Source: Carettochelys insculpta
Lineage: Eukaryota; Chordata; Testudines; Carettochelyidae
Direction: 5' to 3'
Assembly (NCBI RefSeq): GCF_033958435.1
Contig: NC_134150.1
Span: 38,187,501-38,251,500 of the forward strand
DNA length: 64,000 bases
This document shows positions 34,195 through 45,479 of this stretch, in pieces. A model generated the notes under the pieces. The model saw only the letters and a program-made list of their open reading frames with translations, was not told where the DNA came from and did no database searches. A program made the translations under genes and the position numbers. The stretch's first letter is position 1. Each line of letters starts with the position of its first letter.

Positions 34195-34282
34195 ATAGAG
34201 TTTAATTCTTTCATCCTGCAAGATAGCCTATGTGTAAATGTCTCATTCAGGATGGGCCTATATACTTAACAAAGGAGTCTCT

Positions 34283-34696
34283 GTCTGCATCTACACTTGC
34301 ATTCTTCTTTCAAAAGAGGTATGCAAATGAGGCAAATTGAAAAATGCAAACCAGGTACAAATTTGCATATCTGGCAACTCATTTGCATATTCTTATTGTG
34401 AAATAGCTTCTTTCAAAAGAAGAAAGCCAGTATAGACACTGCTCTTTGGAAAGTAAACCCCGTCTTTGAAAGAATCCTTCTTCCCATTAAGAAAAGGAAG
34501 GAGCATTCTTTTGAAGATGGGGTGTACTGTCAAAAAAGCAGTGTCTACACTGGTTTTCTTCTTTTGAAAGAAGCTCTTTAACAATAAGAATATGCAAACG
34601 AGCTGTCAGATATGCAAATTTGTACCTCGTTTGCATTTTTGATTTACCTCATTTGCGTACCTCTTTCAAAAGAGGAATGCAAGTGTAGAAATAGCC
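34283..34696. mobile_element. Hairpin MITE (B family, second copy)
   Basis: It folds on itself like 26069-26466: 'ctgcatctacacttgcattc' pairs with 'gaatgcaagtgtagaaatag', and 'aagaatccttcttcc' pairs with a diverged centre. An exact TCT duplication flanks it (34280-34282 and 34697-34699). Confidence 0.8.
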
Positions 34697-36217
34697 TCTT
34701 TGTTTAGGACCAAGCAGCTCACTCCCTACTGGAGATGATTCCCATTGATACCAGGACTGTCTCCTGACTAAGTCATGCACCTAATTCCCATTCCATCAGC
34801 ATTCCACTCCCAAAAACGCAATTGCCAGGGAGAACTGAATGTTTGGATTCATTCTTGTTTTTCCTTACTTGACATTTAACACCGGAAAGATTATTAAAGA
34901 TGTTATCATCTCAGAGAGTTCACAGGGGAATTTCTCTCTGACTGTATTATTATTCCAAACACATTTGGCTGGCTGTTACGTTTAGCTAATAAAGGTATGT
35001 GAAAAAGGCAACACAGTTCAACTGTGCACTAAATGTAGTTTAATTTGTATTTTGATAGAATGTAAAAGATAATATATTATCAACAGCTTTGTTCAGTTTA
35101 AAGTGGTTCCACTTTCTCCTTGCTTATTTGACAATCCTTTAGGTAATGGTTCACTGTCACCTTTTGAATTAATGGAGTATTAACCGAAGTGTTCATTTAA
35201 TATTTTCAGCTCTGTTTTATTTGTGCTGAATTATCAGACAGCTGGGTGAGTTGTATGCACTGTTACATCCATCCATAGTGTCAATCCCAACTTGCTTCCT
35301 TGGTAGATGGTAGAGCCATTATTGCAATGGACGAGACTATACTTTGAGACCATCCAGTAGCTACCGCTATTGCAGAAGACACAGAAAACTTGTTTGCTTA
35401 TATGGTTCTCGAATACAGTGTTCTTTGACCTGCCAGTGAATTGGTTTCCAATTCATTTCCATTTGCATTTCAACATATTGTTTTTAACCCTTAAGGACCT
35501 CAATGATTTAGATCATACTTCAGACACCATCTTATCCTCTGTGAGATCCTCTGCCGCATTCAAGCCCTTGTTTAACTGAAATGGTTTGATGGGGACCAAG
35601 CTGTCAGCTGGTTGAAAAGCTGAGCTCCATTGCCAACAGAGAAACACCAATTTACACCAGGTGGAAATCTGGTCCAGGATATTTTCAATTTTATTTTTTA
35701 TGTCTCCAGCTGGCCCTCCAGCTGTATTTTTAAACAGCTGATAAGAAAAGCTTCCCACCTCCTCCCACTGGTATCATCTGGCAGAGGGTCCTGCCTATCC
35801 AGTCCTTATTTCCTAACAACATCTCTCCTCCTTTAGCATCTTCTCCTTGTCAGAGGCACCACAGCCACATGCACCACATTTTCTTCTTGCTCACTCATTC
35901 TTGCAGAAACTTCTTTTCAGGTGGACCTGTCCCCTCTGAGGCAGTATCAGGGAGAAGTGCGAGAGGTGATGGGGTGGAAAGCTTGGCAGGACTCAGCTGT
36001 TTGGCATAGTTTTGCCCCACACCAAGTCCTCATATGTCACTTTGAGGTTGGTTTTGCTTTGAGTTGGGGTGTCATGGAGCCCAAAGGCAGATGTACATGC
36101 AGAGGGATGAGAACTCAGCAATCACCAAGCTGAAGCTAATACATAGCTCAAAAGGGTTTTTCTAGATCCTAAGCTTTTCAGCTACATTTTTACGGCGAAC
36201 AAGTTTGTGTGTACATA

Positions 36218-36248
<31 letters not shown>

Positions 36249-37744
36249 ATGCGTGTGCATGGCTGTCTTTCATTTTCTTGCTCAGGATTCTCACCTTCAT
36301 CATCTTTATACATCTCCAGCCCTGCTTTTGTGTTCCTAGGCCCCCTTCCAAATCTGTGACTTCAGGAGAATTTGCCTTCATTTGAAGCACCAGCCTTTGA
36401 TCCCACCAGCCCAGATCTTTATTTTTTAAAGATGGTAATTAATTGAATTAGTAATGGAAAGTTTTTGCACTTAATGGTCCATAAGCTGTCTGAAAAACTC
36501 TGTTTAAAAAACTACCCTCCCAACAGCCTTCTGTAGCTGTTTTCTGTTATCCAGCCAATTAAATAGCTCTACATTGAGTGCATGAACTTATAACTCAGGA
36601 GTTTAATATTTAAACTCCATACAAAAGACAAGGCATTCACTAGCACAGTGTTTATTATGAAAGCCTTGTAATATAGAGCATAGTAGGAACCGATAAATGG
36701 AACCCTGACGACACCCCTGTCGATTGTGCTGCTCCTCACTGTTGTGGGGAGTAAGTGAAGTCAACAGGAGAATATCCCCCATTGACCTCCTGCAGTGGGG
36801 CCATGCTGGGAATCTGACCTGAGGTAGGTTAGCTCCACCTACACAATTCTCGTAGCTGGAGTTGCATATCTTAGGTTGATTTTTTTTCCAGTGTAGCCCT
36901 GTCCTTAGTTAAATCACATTGTAAGGCTCATTCGTAGCATATTAACAGACATATTCCATCAGAATGTTTTTGTTTTCTTTGACCTATGATTCATTGGCAT
37001 GTAATAAAACTATCAAATGCTAACAAGCAGATGGGACACATATTGCTACCTTTAAAAAAAACCATGAATACTTGAAAGATAAATTCATCCCTGAGTTAGG
37101 GATGATTTGCTTGAATCTCATCAGTGCCAAAGCGACTCTAGAGCTAATGTTTCCATCCATGGGAGATCACCTGGTGGTGTAATGGTGGCAATGTCTCCTG
37201 CACCACAGCTGCACCCGACATCTGGCAGAGGTCATGTTGCTAGGAGAAAGATGGCATGGCCGACTGTGTTCCTTGTGGTCACCTGCAGAGACAACTTGTA
37301 CAACTGTGGGGGTGGAGTGAGGGCAACTGGCTTCAGCCATGGTTAATGAATAGGCTCAGTCTGCGCAAGCATGCTCATTACAAGCCAACCAGCCAATCTG
37401 AGGGGGCACATGACACTACACACTCTTCCTGTCACAAGCCAACTCTTCTGACCTCTTCCTTGTGGCTGTAATAGCTCCTTGGGACCTTTGGTAACCGATG
37501 CAAGTTAAAGCAGCTCTTGTGGCACTCGTCCCAAGAGAAGCGGGATGCTTCCACTTCATCATTCAGGACAGAGGGCCTGATAACTATTGTTAAACTGAGT
37601 AATCTCAAGAGACTCATTAATGCATCGATCAAACTAATTTAATCCCTGCCCCCAATCCATGGATACATCATCTTGGTGGGGAGGGCCAGATCCTGTAATT
37701 AACTTTATATAGAGAGATCCCTGAGCCCATGCAGAACCCTACTG
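34697..37744. other. Unassigned unique sequence with (GT)n
   Basis: No gene is seen. A GT dinucleotide run spans 36219-36240. A short stretch near 36760-36895 resembles common repeat wording but was not assigned. Confidence 0.5.
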
Positions 37745-37935
37745 AAGTCACATGTAACCCAGAGGCACTGAGACCAACGACAAAGGAGAGTGAAGTCTGG
37801 TGTACAGCCTTCTGCACCAGCTGGCTTTTAGCTCACATGGTGGACACAAAGGGCTTTAGCCCCCCAAGGTCACACGTTCAATCTGTCTTGCCAACAACCA
37901 AGGTCTGTCAGACTTACACATACAAGCTCAGGGCT
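37745..37935 (+). repeat. tRNA-like SINE fragment
   Basis: 'aacccagaggcactgagacc' followed by 'tttagctcacatggtgg' and 'ggtcacacgttcaatctg' matches the unit at 27202-27640, with A-box-like and B-box-like motifs. Confidence 0.45.
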
Positions 37936-39167
37936 CTGTTGAATCAGTTTTAGGATTGGGCACCTAAGCTCCATAGATGACATTCAAGAGATTCTCCTGC
38001 TTAAGAGCAGAGTGTTTACACAGCCAGAGTTCTTACACATTGACAATCAGAGCTGAGTGAGTGATTTGTGTTAATTTATTTTTTTTTCTGTTTTTCTCTT
38101 TGCAGCATATGTGTGAACAGATTCTGGTTTTTCCAGATGTGTTATTCAGAATTATGTGACAATAATTTTCTGCATCAAACTGTTTATAGTGTGCTATTTC
38201 AGCGAACTTCCTGAGCTACGATCGGTCACGTTACTTCTGGTTCTTGTTTGTCTTGTTTATGAGGTTGCACATAGCAAAGTTCCACAAGCGGCACCAGTTG
38301 TATGGTGCACTGTCATCCGATGTGAGCTATGCTCTGGAGCTTGCTAGGGACTTTGCAGAACGAATGCAAAACCATGTCCATGGACCCCTAGAGAGCTGGA
38401 AGCCATGCCAAAATCATGAGCTTTTATTATCACTAACTTTCCAGTCTAACCAGAGCGGCTGTTCCATTTGCTTCTCCTTCAGTACAGCACTGGCTTCACC
38501 TCAACATTTGCACCTTATAAAGTGTTGTCATGACCTGACTAGAGCAGTTTACATAAGGCCCTTCAAGATCTCCAGTAATGCAGAGTAAATAACCAGGGAA
38601 AGCTTTCTTTCACTTTGCAGCTTTCTTTCGCTCTCAAAAGAAATAAAACAACTTACTTAACAACATTCTTTAATCTTCTGCACCAGTGGCCTCCTTTATA
38701 GGGTGTTACACAGAGCCAGTGTAAATCCAACCCCGGTAATGGGGTCAATGTTTCTCAACAGGTGTTGGGCGGATACAGTGTGAGATCTATTTTTTCAATA
38801 AATGTCAAGCCAGAAGGCTTGCTGTTCAGACACAGGCAACTGTAACATACGGTTCTCTCTTTCTCTGCCTCACCCTTCTTTCTTTGTCCTTTCTTCATTA
38901 TTTTCTTTCCAGCAGCTCAGCTGAGTCTCTGATTTAAAAAATGAAAAGGAAGGATGCAAGTTGCATGGCTTTGTGAGCAAGAACATCACAAAGGTTGAAC
39001 GTCTTCTGTGCTGTGGTGCAACAAACAGCAAAAAACGTTGGAATCAAACATTTGCATTTTTGAAATAATTATTTTTCCTGATCTCCTGGTATTGCAGTGT
39101 GCTTTCTTTCCACTAGGGAGTCTGCAAAACAAACTTCTGATGGAAAGGAAAATTATTGGACCTGGTA
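37936..39167. other. Unassigned sequence
   Basis: No gene is recognised. Overlapping open frames at 38156-38588 have no domain I can name. Confidence 0.5.
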
Positions 39168-39689
39168 CAGGTGGAACCTCTCACAAACAGCACTCCTGGG
39201 ACACAACCAGCGCTGGATGAGAGGATTTGCTGGCCAATGGGAGGTCAATATTGCCTGGTACTTTACCAACACTTCCACTGCTTACTGGGATCTTTGAAGA
39301 CATTTAGAGGTAAATTAAAGCTAAGTAACTGCAAGGAACACTGAGAGCCAGGACTGGTACACACATGGAGATACACATCTCATAGAGCTGAAAGGGACCT
39401 CAGGAGGTCATTGAGTTCAGTCCCCTATCCTCTTGGCACCATCCCCACCCCTTTTTTTTTAAATCTGTTTGCCTCAGATCCCTAAATGGCCCCCTGAAGG
39501 ACTGAGCTCACAACCCTGAGTTTAACAGGCCAATGCTCAAACCACTTAGCTATCCCTCTGTAACCAAACTTTACGAATCACGGGAAACTTGGCCACACCC
39601 ATGATAACTTGTCATCCGGCTAACTAAAATCATGCTGGATTATGGATGTTGCTGGATGAGAGAGTGCTGGACTAGTGAGGTTCAACACC
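39168..39689. mobile_element. Tigger/mariner-like MITE with a SINE inside
   Basis: The left end caggtggaacctctc, preceded by TA, and the right end 'gtgaggttcaacacc' are inverted. Internal blocks 'gatttgctggccaatgggag', 'gaagacatttagaggtaaat' and 'ggctaactaaaatcatgct' recur at 45480-45795 and 46953-47283. A TA flank would fit a Tc1/mariner-type element. The interior is split by a SINE at 39362-39562. Confidence 0.6.
39362..39562 (-). repeat. tRNA-derived turtle SINE
   Basis: On the minus strand the head reads 'gatagctaagtggtttgagc' (A box) and 'gggttgtgagctcagtcc' (B box), then 'gggccatttagggatctg'. The tail 'actcaatgacctcctgaggt' followed by 'cctttcagctctatgag' resembles the CR1 3' end. This arrangement is one I associate with turtle SINEs. 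Confidence 0.75.
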
Positions 39690-39730
39690 AATTGAAAAAG
39701 ACCAAATTACTAGATTTGTAATCACCCTGA

Positions 39731-39935
39731 GGCTACGTCTACACGTGAAGCCTACATCGAAATAGCTTATTTCGATGTAGCGACATCGAAATTTCGATGA
39801 ATAACGTCTACACGTCCTCCAGGGCCAGCAACGTCGATGTTCAACTTCGACGTTGCGCAGCACCACATCGAAATAGGCGCAGTGAGGGAACGTCTACACA
39901 CCAAAGTAGCACACATCGAAATAGGGATGCCAGGC
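39731..39935. repeat. Transposase-side subterminal repeat, copy 2
   Basis: It contains 'catcgaaatagcttatttcg', an inverted pair, then 'cgtcgatgttcaacttcgac' and a second inverted copy of the 'gtctacac' box near 39891. It matches 10741-10926 reversed. Confidence 0.6.
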
Positions 39936-39993
39936 ACAGCTGCAGACAGGGTCACAGGGCGGACTAGCGCTTCCGGGGCAACAGCTAGCCGCT

Positions 39994-40008
39994 CCCTTAA
40001 AGGGCCCC
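39994..40008 (+). promoter_or_regulatory. Putative promoter box of the transposase gene, copy 2
   Basis: cccttaaagggcccc lies about 75 bases before the transposase ATG. It is the same near-palindrome as at 10671-10690 and 60301-60320. Confidence 0.35.
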
Positions 40009-40089
40009 TCCCAGACACACTCAGCCTGCACAGCACGTGGTCTGAGGAGCCATAGGCACACAGACCCCGGGCGCCGCAGTCATGGACCC

Positions 40090-40090
<1 letters not shown>

Positions 40091-40141
<51 letters not shown>
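40091..40141 (+). repeat. (CAG)17 coding polyglutamine
   Basis: Seventeen pure CAG codons follow the transposase start, against nine in copy 1 and a much shorter CAG stretch in copy 3. Confidence 0.9.
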
Positions 40142-40143
<2 letters not shown>

Positions 40144-40615
40144 ACAGGTCCACCCAGCCCTCCCGGCAGGAGCAGGGCTTGCCCTGCTCCATGCCATGCG
40201 GGAGGCAGCTGAGCACCTCCTTGCTACCCCGGAGGAGGAGCTGCCCCCAGGGCAGCAGGGCTCAACCCCCAACCTTGCAGCACCCCGCCCCGCCCCCTCG
40301 CCTCACACGCCGGCAGCTGTGGAGCTACCCCACCAGCACCAACTGGTGGGAGCGGCTGGTGCTTGGGGAGTGGGATGACGACCGCTGGCTCAGGAACTTC
40401 AGGATGAGCCGGCAGACATTTATGGAGCTGTGCCAGTGGCTCACCCCTGCACTCAGGCACCAGGACACCGCCATGCGGCTTGCCCTCACAGTGGAGAAAC
40501 AGGTCAGCATCACTGTCTGGAAGCTGGCCACTCCCGACAGCTACCGATCCGTGGGGTAGCAGTTTGGTGTCGGCAAGGCCACCGTTGGGGCTGTCCTCAT
40601 GGACGTAAGAGAACC

Positions 40616-40768
40616 CATGGGGGGAGGGCAGGGCAGGGGAGGGGGGCCCGGGCAGAGGAGGGGAGGGGAGGGCGGGGGACGCCAGGGTGGGGGAGGGAAG
40701 AGGAGGGCCGGGCAGGGGAGGGTGGCCCGGGCAGAGGAGGGCAGGGCAGGGCAGGGCCACGCACACCC
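40616..40768. repeat. G-rich intron of copy 2 transposase
   Basis: Runs of 'ggggaggg', 'gggcaggg' and 'gaggagggg' occupy nearly the whole intron. The coding strand could form G-quadruplexes, which is an inference from sequence only. Confidence 0.6.
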
Positions 40769-41800
40769 TGCTCACCCCTCATTGGTGCTGTCCCATGTGC
40801 TTTCTCTGCAGGTTGTGCGTGCCATCAACGCCATGCTCCTGCACAGGCTCGTGAGGCTGGGGGACCCAGATGCCACCATCACGGCCTTTGCCACCCTGGG
40901 CTTCCCCAACTGCTTCAGGGCTCTGGATGGGACTCACATCCCCATCCGCGCCCCACATCACAGTGGAGGACGATACCTGAATCGCAAGGGCTACCATTCT
41001 GTCGTCCTCCAGGCCTTGGTGGACAGCCAGGGACGTTTCCAGGACATTTATGTGGGCTGGCCTGGCAGCACCCACGACGCCTGGGTTTTCCGGAACTCGG
41101 GCCTGTGCCGCTGGTTGGAGGCGGGGACCTACATCCCCCAGCGGGAGATCCCTCTGGGGGACACCACCATGCCCTTCTGTGTCATCGCAGATGCGGCATA
41201 CCCCCTCCGGCCGTGGCTCATGCACCCGTACACGCCCATCTCTCCGCTAGCCAGGAGCGCTTCAACGAGCGCCTGAACCACATGTGCCAGGTGGTGGAGC
41301 GCTCATTTGGCTGCCTGAAGGGACGCTGGAGATGTCTCCTGACCCGCCTGGATGCAGGCCCCAGCAACATCCCCCTGATTGTGGGTGCCTGCTGCGCCCT
41401 GCACAATTTGGTGGACAGCAAAGGGGAGACCTTTTTCCAGGGCTGGGCTGTGGAGGCCGGCAGGGCCGACATCCAGCCGCCTGCTGCCCCCAGTCGGCAG
41501 GTGGACCCGAAGGGACCCGGGTCCGGGAGGCCCTGCGGGCCCACTTCGATGACGAGGCCGCGGGGTGAACGCTGCCCAGGCCCCCCACTGCCCGCCCCTT
41601 ACTCCACCACACTCCTGCCCCAACGCCCACACCATGGAGCACCCAACCGCACCCCCCTCCCACTTTTCCTGGACAAATGACAGCACACACTTGTGGCTGA
41701 ACTTAAACTTCTCTTTCTTTCAGAACTTTTTTTTTTAACTGTAAATATATAAAACAAGAACAAACTATATACAACATGTGGAAACAAAGTCATATGTACA

Positions 41801-41806
41801 AATAAA
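41801..41806 (+). promoter_or_regulatory. Polyadenylation signal candidate of copy 2 transposase
   Basis: AATAAA lies about 230 bases after the presumed stop. Another AATAAA is at 41835-41840. Confidence 0.35.
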
Positions 41807-41964
41807 ACAATCGTCACAAACAAGTGTCCTCATTAATAAAAAGAAAACCAGGGAGGATAAAGGGGAGAACTATTTACATGGGGGGGACGGGGCAAATGGG
41901 GGGCACAAACAAATAAGTTTAAACTATATACAAGGGGGGGGCCCACATCCCGGGCCCCTCGCCC

Positions 41965-44139
41965 CTAAAGTCCGGCACTGGGCGTGGGTGGGCGGGAGCC
42001 CCGCCGCGGCCGCAGCCCTGTCCGGGGCTGGCTGGGGGCGGGCCGGACCGGAAGATATGCCCGGCGAGTCTCAGCTGGCTCCAGGGGTCCCTCGGCGCTC
42101 CGGCCCTCGGAGGTGGGTGGCGGGGCGACGGCGGACGGGACGGCGACGGGCGGAGCAGCTGGTGGTGCGGCTGGTGGAGCAGGCACGGTGGGCGCTGCGG
42201 CGGCCGGTGTGGCATGGGGGGCCAGGTAGTCCACCAGGCGGTTGAAAGTCTCCATGTAGGTCCCCCATGCCTCTTGGTGCCAGGCCAGCGCCCGCTCCTG
42301 CAGCTGGAGGTGCTGCTCCGCGACCTCCAGCTGCCGTCGGTGGATGGCCAGCAGCTGGGGGTCCGTCGCCGTCGGCTGGTGGTGGCGCGGGGTCCGCCGT
42401 CTAGCCTGCCATGGGGCCGGTCTGTCCTTGGCCGAGGGCAATGCCTCGCCGGCGCTCTCTTCCGGTCCTTCTGATGGTGCAGGTGCGGGACACAGGAGAG
42501 GAGGGGGGGAAGAAGAATGGAGACAGGCATTAGTGTGGGCCCCGAGCCGTGGCCTTTGTCCCCCCAGCCCTGTGCTGCAGGTTCCCCATCCCCGTCCCCG
42601 GGAGATGCTGCTGTGATGGATGGGGTTCAGGGGTCCCCCTGCCCTGCACCCCGTCCCCTGGTGGGAGCGACTCTTACTTCACCCCGCAGGGTCTGACAGC
42701 AGGAGAGGTTTCTTAGGCCACAGATGCCCAGTTTCTCCCAGGAGTGACAGCACCAGCTGTCGGAAGAGACAGTCCTTCCAACCCGTCGTGGGGAGAAGAC
42801 CCCAAGGGGGGCCCCTCTGGGATGCAGCTTTCCCCCTCCTCAGGCTGGCTGCCTTCCAGCTCTCCCTCCCCCTAGCCTCTACCTGTGGCCCCCACCCTCC
42901 CCCCCCAATTCCAAGCCAGCTCGGCTCCTCCCTCCTCTTTGTTCAGGGCAGAGGTGTCACCTGCCAGCTGTAGCCCCAGGATCATCCTTTGCCCCTGGGA
43001 GCTATTCGGCTCTTGTTGCTCATATCTAGCCTGAGTCTCCCTTTTGCACTCCCCCCACTCCATCACATGCTGCTGCTGTTGCTGCTGCTGCTGCTGCGGG
43101 GTGTCACACCCCCTCCTCCTGGGGGCCCCTCGAGGTTCCGCTCCCCCCTGCCCCGGGGATGGGGCATGGCACTGTTGTGCGGGGTGGCGGAGGGCAGGGG
43201 CTGATGCACTGCTGTGAGGGCCATGGCCCTGCTGTCCTTGGGGCCATGGCCGTGTGAGCATGTGGGGGGCCCTGGACACATGTCTATTACCCCCCGCCCC
43301 TCAAGCCCAGGGGTGTACACCAGAGGGGGGTACCTACCTGTTGGTCCACTCCCACGGTCTGGAGATCCCCAGGGGGCGGAGGCCCGGCTGCTGCTCCGGG
43401 ATGGCAGGAGGAGGATCTGCAGCCCGGATTCTGCAGAGGAGGAGCCCCCCTCCTCCTCCTCCTTCTCCTCCTGCCGCGATGTCCCGGGGGTGGGCTCCGG
43501 GGGGGGCCCCCGGGGTGCGGGGCTTACCTCCGGGGCGGACTCCGGCTGCAGGGCCTGCTGGGGCTCGTCAGCCGAGGTATCAAGGGTGGCCGGAGGGGAG
43601 GAGGTGTGCCGGGGGCCCAGGATGTCCCTGAGCTCCCTCTAAAAGGGGCAAGTGATGGGGGCGGCCCCAGATCGGCTGGCCGCATCCCGGGCCCGGGAGT
43701 AACCCTGCCACAGCTCCTTCACTTTACTCCTGACCTGATCAGGAGTGCGGGCAGGGTGACCCCGGGCAGCCAGGCCGTTGGCCAGCCGAGCGAACGCATC
43801 CGCGTTCCGCCTCTTGCTCCCCATTACCTGGAGCACCTCCTCCTCACTCCAGAGCCCCAGCAGGTCCCGCAGCTCGGCCTCCATCCAGGAGGGGCCCCGC
43901 TGCCACTTGCCAGCCTGGCTGCCCTTCTGGCTGGGCTGGCTGCCCTGGCTCCCCTTGGGGGGGGGGCGTCCCCTGGGGGTGCTGGGGGGGCTGCCGGGCA
44001 GCCATCGCAGCTGGGTGGGTGGCTGAGGAACGTGCAGGCTGGCCGCATGTCTGGGCTGCCGCCTGCACGTTCCCTCAGCTTCCTGCACAGGAAGGGAGGG
44101 GGAGGGGACCTTTAAGGGGCCGCTCCATGTGGCCACCAT
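41965..44139 (-). pseudogene. Harbinger Myb/SANT-like DNA-binding protein gene, copy 2, broken
   Basis: Exon 1 runs leftward from about 44139 to the donor 'cag|gtaggta' after 43338. It has the trihelix-type domain (SWMEAELRDLLGLWSEEEV, then KVKELWQGYSRARD). A TAG at 43639-43641 replaces the Tyr of CPFYRELRAIL. The start homologous to copy 1 (ATG at 44048) is out of frame with the domain because a base is missing. An in-frame ATG at 44139 remains. The acceptor before exon 2 is mutated from AG to AC (42484-42483). Exon 2 (42482-41965) encodes the same coiled coil (LLAIHRRQLEVAEQHLQL) and a Pro-rich tail to TPSAGL. Confidence 0.78.
44107..44120 (-). promoter_or_regulatory. Putative promoter box of the Myb-like gene, copy 2
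   Basis: 'gacctttaaggggc' is the counterpart of the box at 7131-7140, about 60-70 bases upstream of the ATG equivalent at 44048. Confidence 0.3.
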
Positions 44140-44199
44140 TGAGCTGAGGGGCTGGAGAGAGCGTCTCTCAACCCCTCAGCTGATGGCCGCCATGGAGGA

Positions 44200-44431
44200 C
44201 CCGGCAATTTCGACGTTGCGGGACGCGCAACGACTACATGGTCCCTACTTCGACGTTGAACGTCGAAGTAGGGCGCTATTCCTATCCCCTCATGGGGTTA
44301 GTGACTTCGACGTCTCGCCGCCTAACGTCGAAGTTAACTTCGAAATAGCGCCCGACGCGTGTAGCCGTGACGGGCGCTATTTCGAAGTTAGTGCCGCTAC
44401 TTCGAAGTAGCATGCACGTGTAGACACGGCT
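44200..44431. repeat. Subterminal inverted-repeat array, Myb-side end of copy 2
   Basis: It contains the palindrome at 44243-44273 with 15-bp perfect arms, and further 'cttcgaaatagcgc' and 'gcgctatttcgaag' inverted motifs up to the terminal repeat. Confidence 0.65.
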
Positions 44432-44434
44432 TGA

Positions 44435-45479
44435 GACCTGGATCCTGAAGTCCTAAATTAGTCCTCAATCACCCAACATGCTGTCTGAGGTCAATGGGAG
44501 TTTTGGCTGAGGAAGGAACTCACTCTAGTGCCCATGGTTATGAATCTGAAACTGGAAACTGAGGAAATGTCAAGAACAGCATGATATGACTGCATCACCA
44601 CTGTTCAGGGACACATTAATGGTCAGTCCACAGAGTCAGAAAGGCACACAAATTAACACTGACTAAATTTAAGCAACAGATAAATTCAAGGCCACTGTAA
44701 TCGGCTCACAGATAAGCCAGAAAAGGACAGGCTAACCCAGTGAAAAGTTAACTGTCCATTGTTAATTTTGAACTTTGGATCAATCAGAAACCAACTTATT
44801 CATAAAAGAGTGTCATTTGATCATCAAAATTGGGTTTTTGGATAAACTGAACAGCAATCTTAGAAACATTTATGTATATCTATGGTTCCAATCAACAGCA
44901 TCAAGTTCAGGCAGGACCAATGCCCTAAATTCAGTGTATCTGAAGCAGATAAGGTGTCCTCTAAGCCTGTCTGACTTTATCTGGTCAATACTGGAAGTTG
45001 GAATCTAGCACTCTTTTGTCTCAATGTCATTCTAATTACATCTATCTTTGTTATACCAGTAGGAAAGCAATGGTGTAGAACATAATGAAAGATCAGCATC
45101 TCCTTTCCAGAGAGTCAATATTTGTTTTCATTTTTTCATTCAAAATGTATTTTTGAAAGCCAAAAATTTCCACTGATGTTAACATTTTCAATTACTTTAC
45201 TGAGAAATGACATCTTAAAGACATTTTTTAACTAAAGTCATTTTTTTACTGAAAATAATTGCCAAAAAGATTTTCAAACCATTTTTTTTATTTGGGGTGA
45301 TTTTTGTTGAAAAAAATAAAGCTGTGGTATGAATTGCTTTTTAAATGGCAGTTTTCTGAAATTTCCCATGAAAAATAATTGCTTTTTTCTTCCCAACTAG
45401 ATCTAGACATCAGCAAACATCTCAGGTTCATCTCCTTGTGAGCCTGATGCAATAGTCATTGTAGTCAATGATAAAACTA
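44435..45479. other. Unassigned sequence
   Basis: No gene or clear repeat is seen. Confidence 0.5.

Larger units (their letters stand above)
40082..41568 (+). pseudogene. Harbinger DDE transposase (HARBI1-like), copy 2, inactivated
   Basis: Exon 1 (40082-40604) starts MDP followed by 17 Gln. It needs a +1 correction near 40280-40300 to reach the conserved LWSYPTSTNWWERL, WLRNFRMSRQTFMELCQWL and KLATPDSYRS. It then has a TAG at a position that is Gln in copy 1. The donor is 'ggac|gtaaga' and the acceptor 'tttctctgcag' ends at 40811. Exon 2 (40812-41568) keeps all three presumed catalytic residues: ALDGTHIPI, WPGSTHDAWVF and RQVVERSFGCLKGRW. It is shifted by one lost base near 41230 and again near 41505, returning to the frame ending ALRAHFDDEAAG. 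The product would be a nuclear DDE transposase in the intact ancestor. Confidence 0.85.
39731..44431 (-). mobile_element. Full-length Harbinger-type DNA transposon, copy 2
   Basis: The 4701-bp element is inverted relative to copy 1. The left (transposase-side) end is GGCTACGTCTACACGTGA. The right (Myb-side) end, read inward, is AGCCGTGTCTACACGTGC. The target duplication TGA is exact (39728-39730 and 44432-44434). The layout is the same as copy 1: a transposase gene and a Myb/SANT-like gene, convergent, in strongly GC-rich DNA. Both genes carry stops and frameshifts, so the copy is not autonomous. It lies about 40 bp beyond the Tigger-like element. Confidence 0.92.

Noticed and set aside
38156..38588. 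Overlapping open frames with a hydrophobic stretch (LLLVLVCLVYEV)
   Set aside because: There is no recognisable family, and no flanking exons with conserved content, so the frames are most likely chance.
40430..41680. A 416-codon plus-strand frame across the copy 2 transposase
   Set aside because: It reads through exon 1 and the G-rich intron out of frame and only joins the true transposase frame after the frameshift near 41230. It is not a separate gene.
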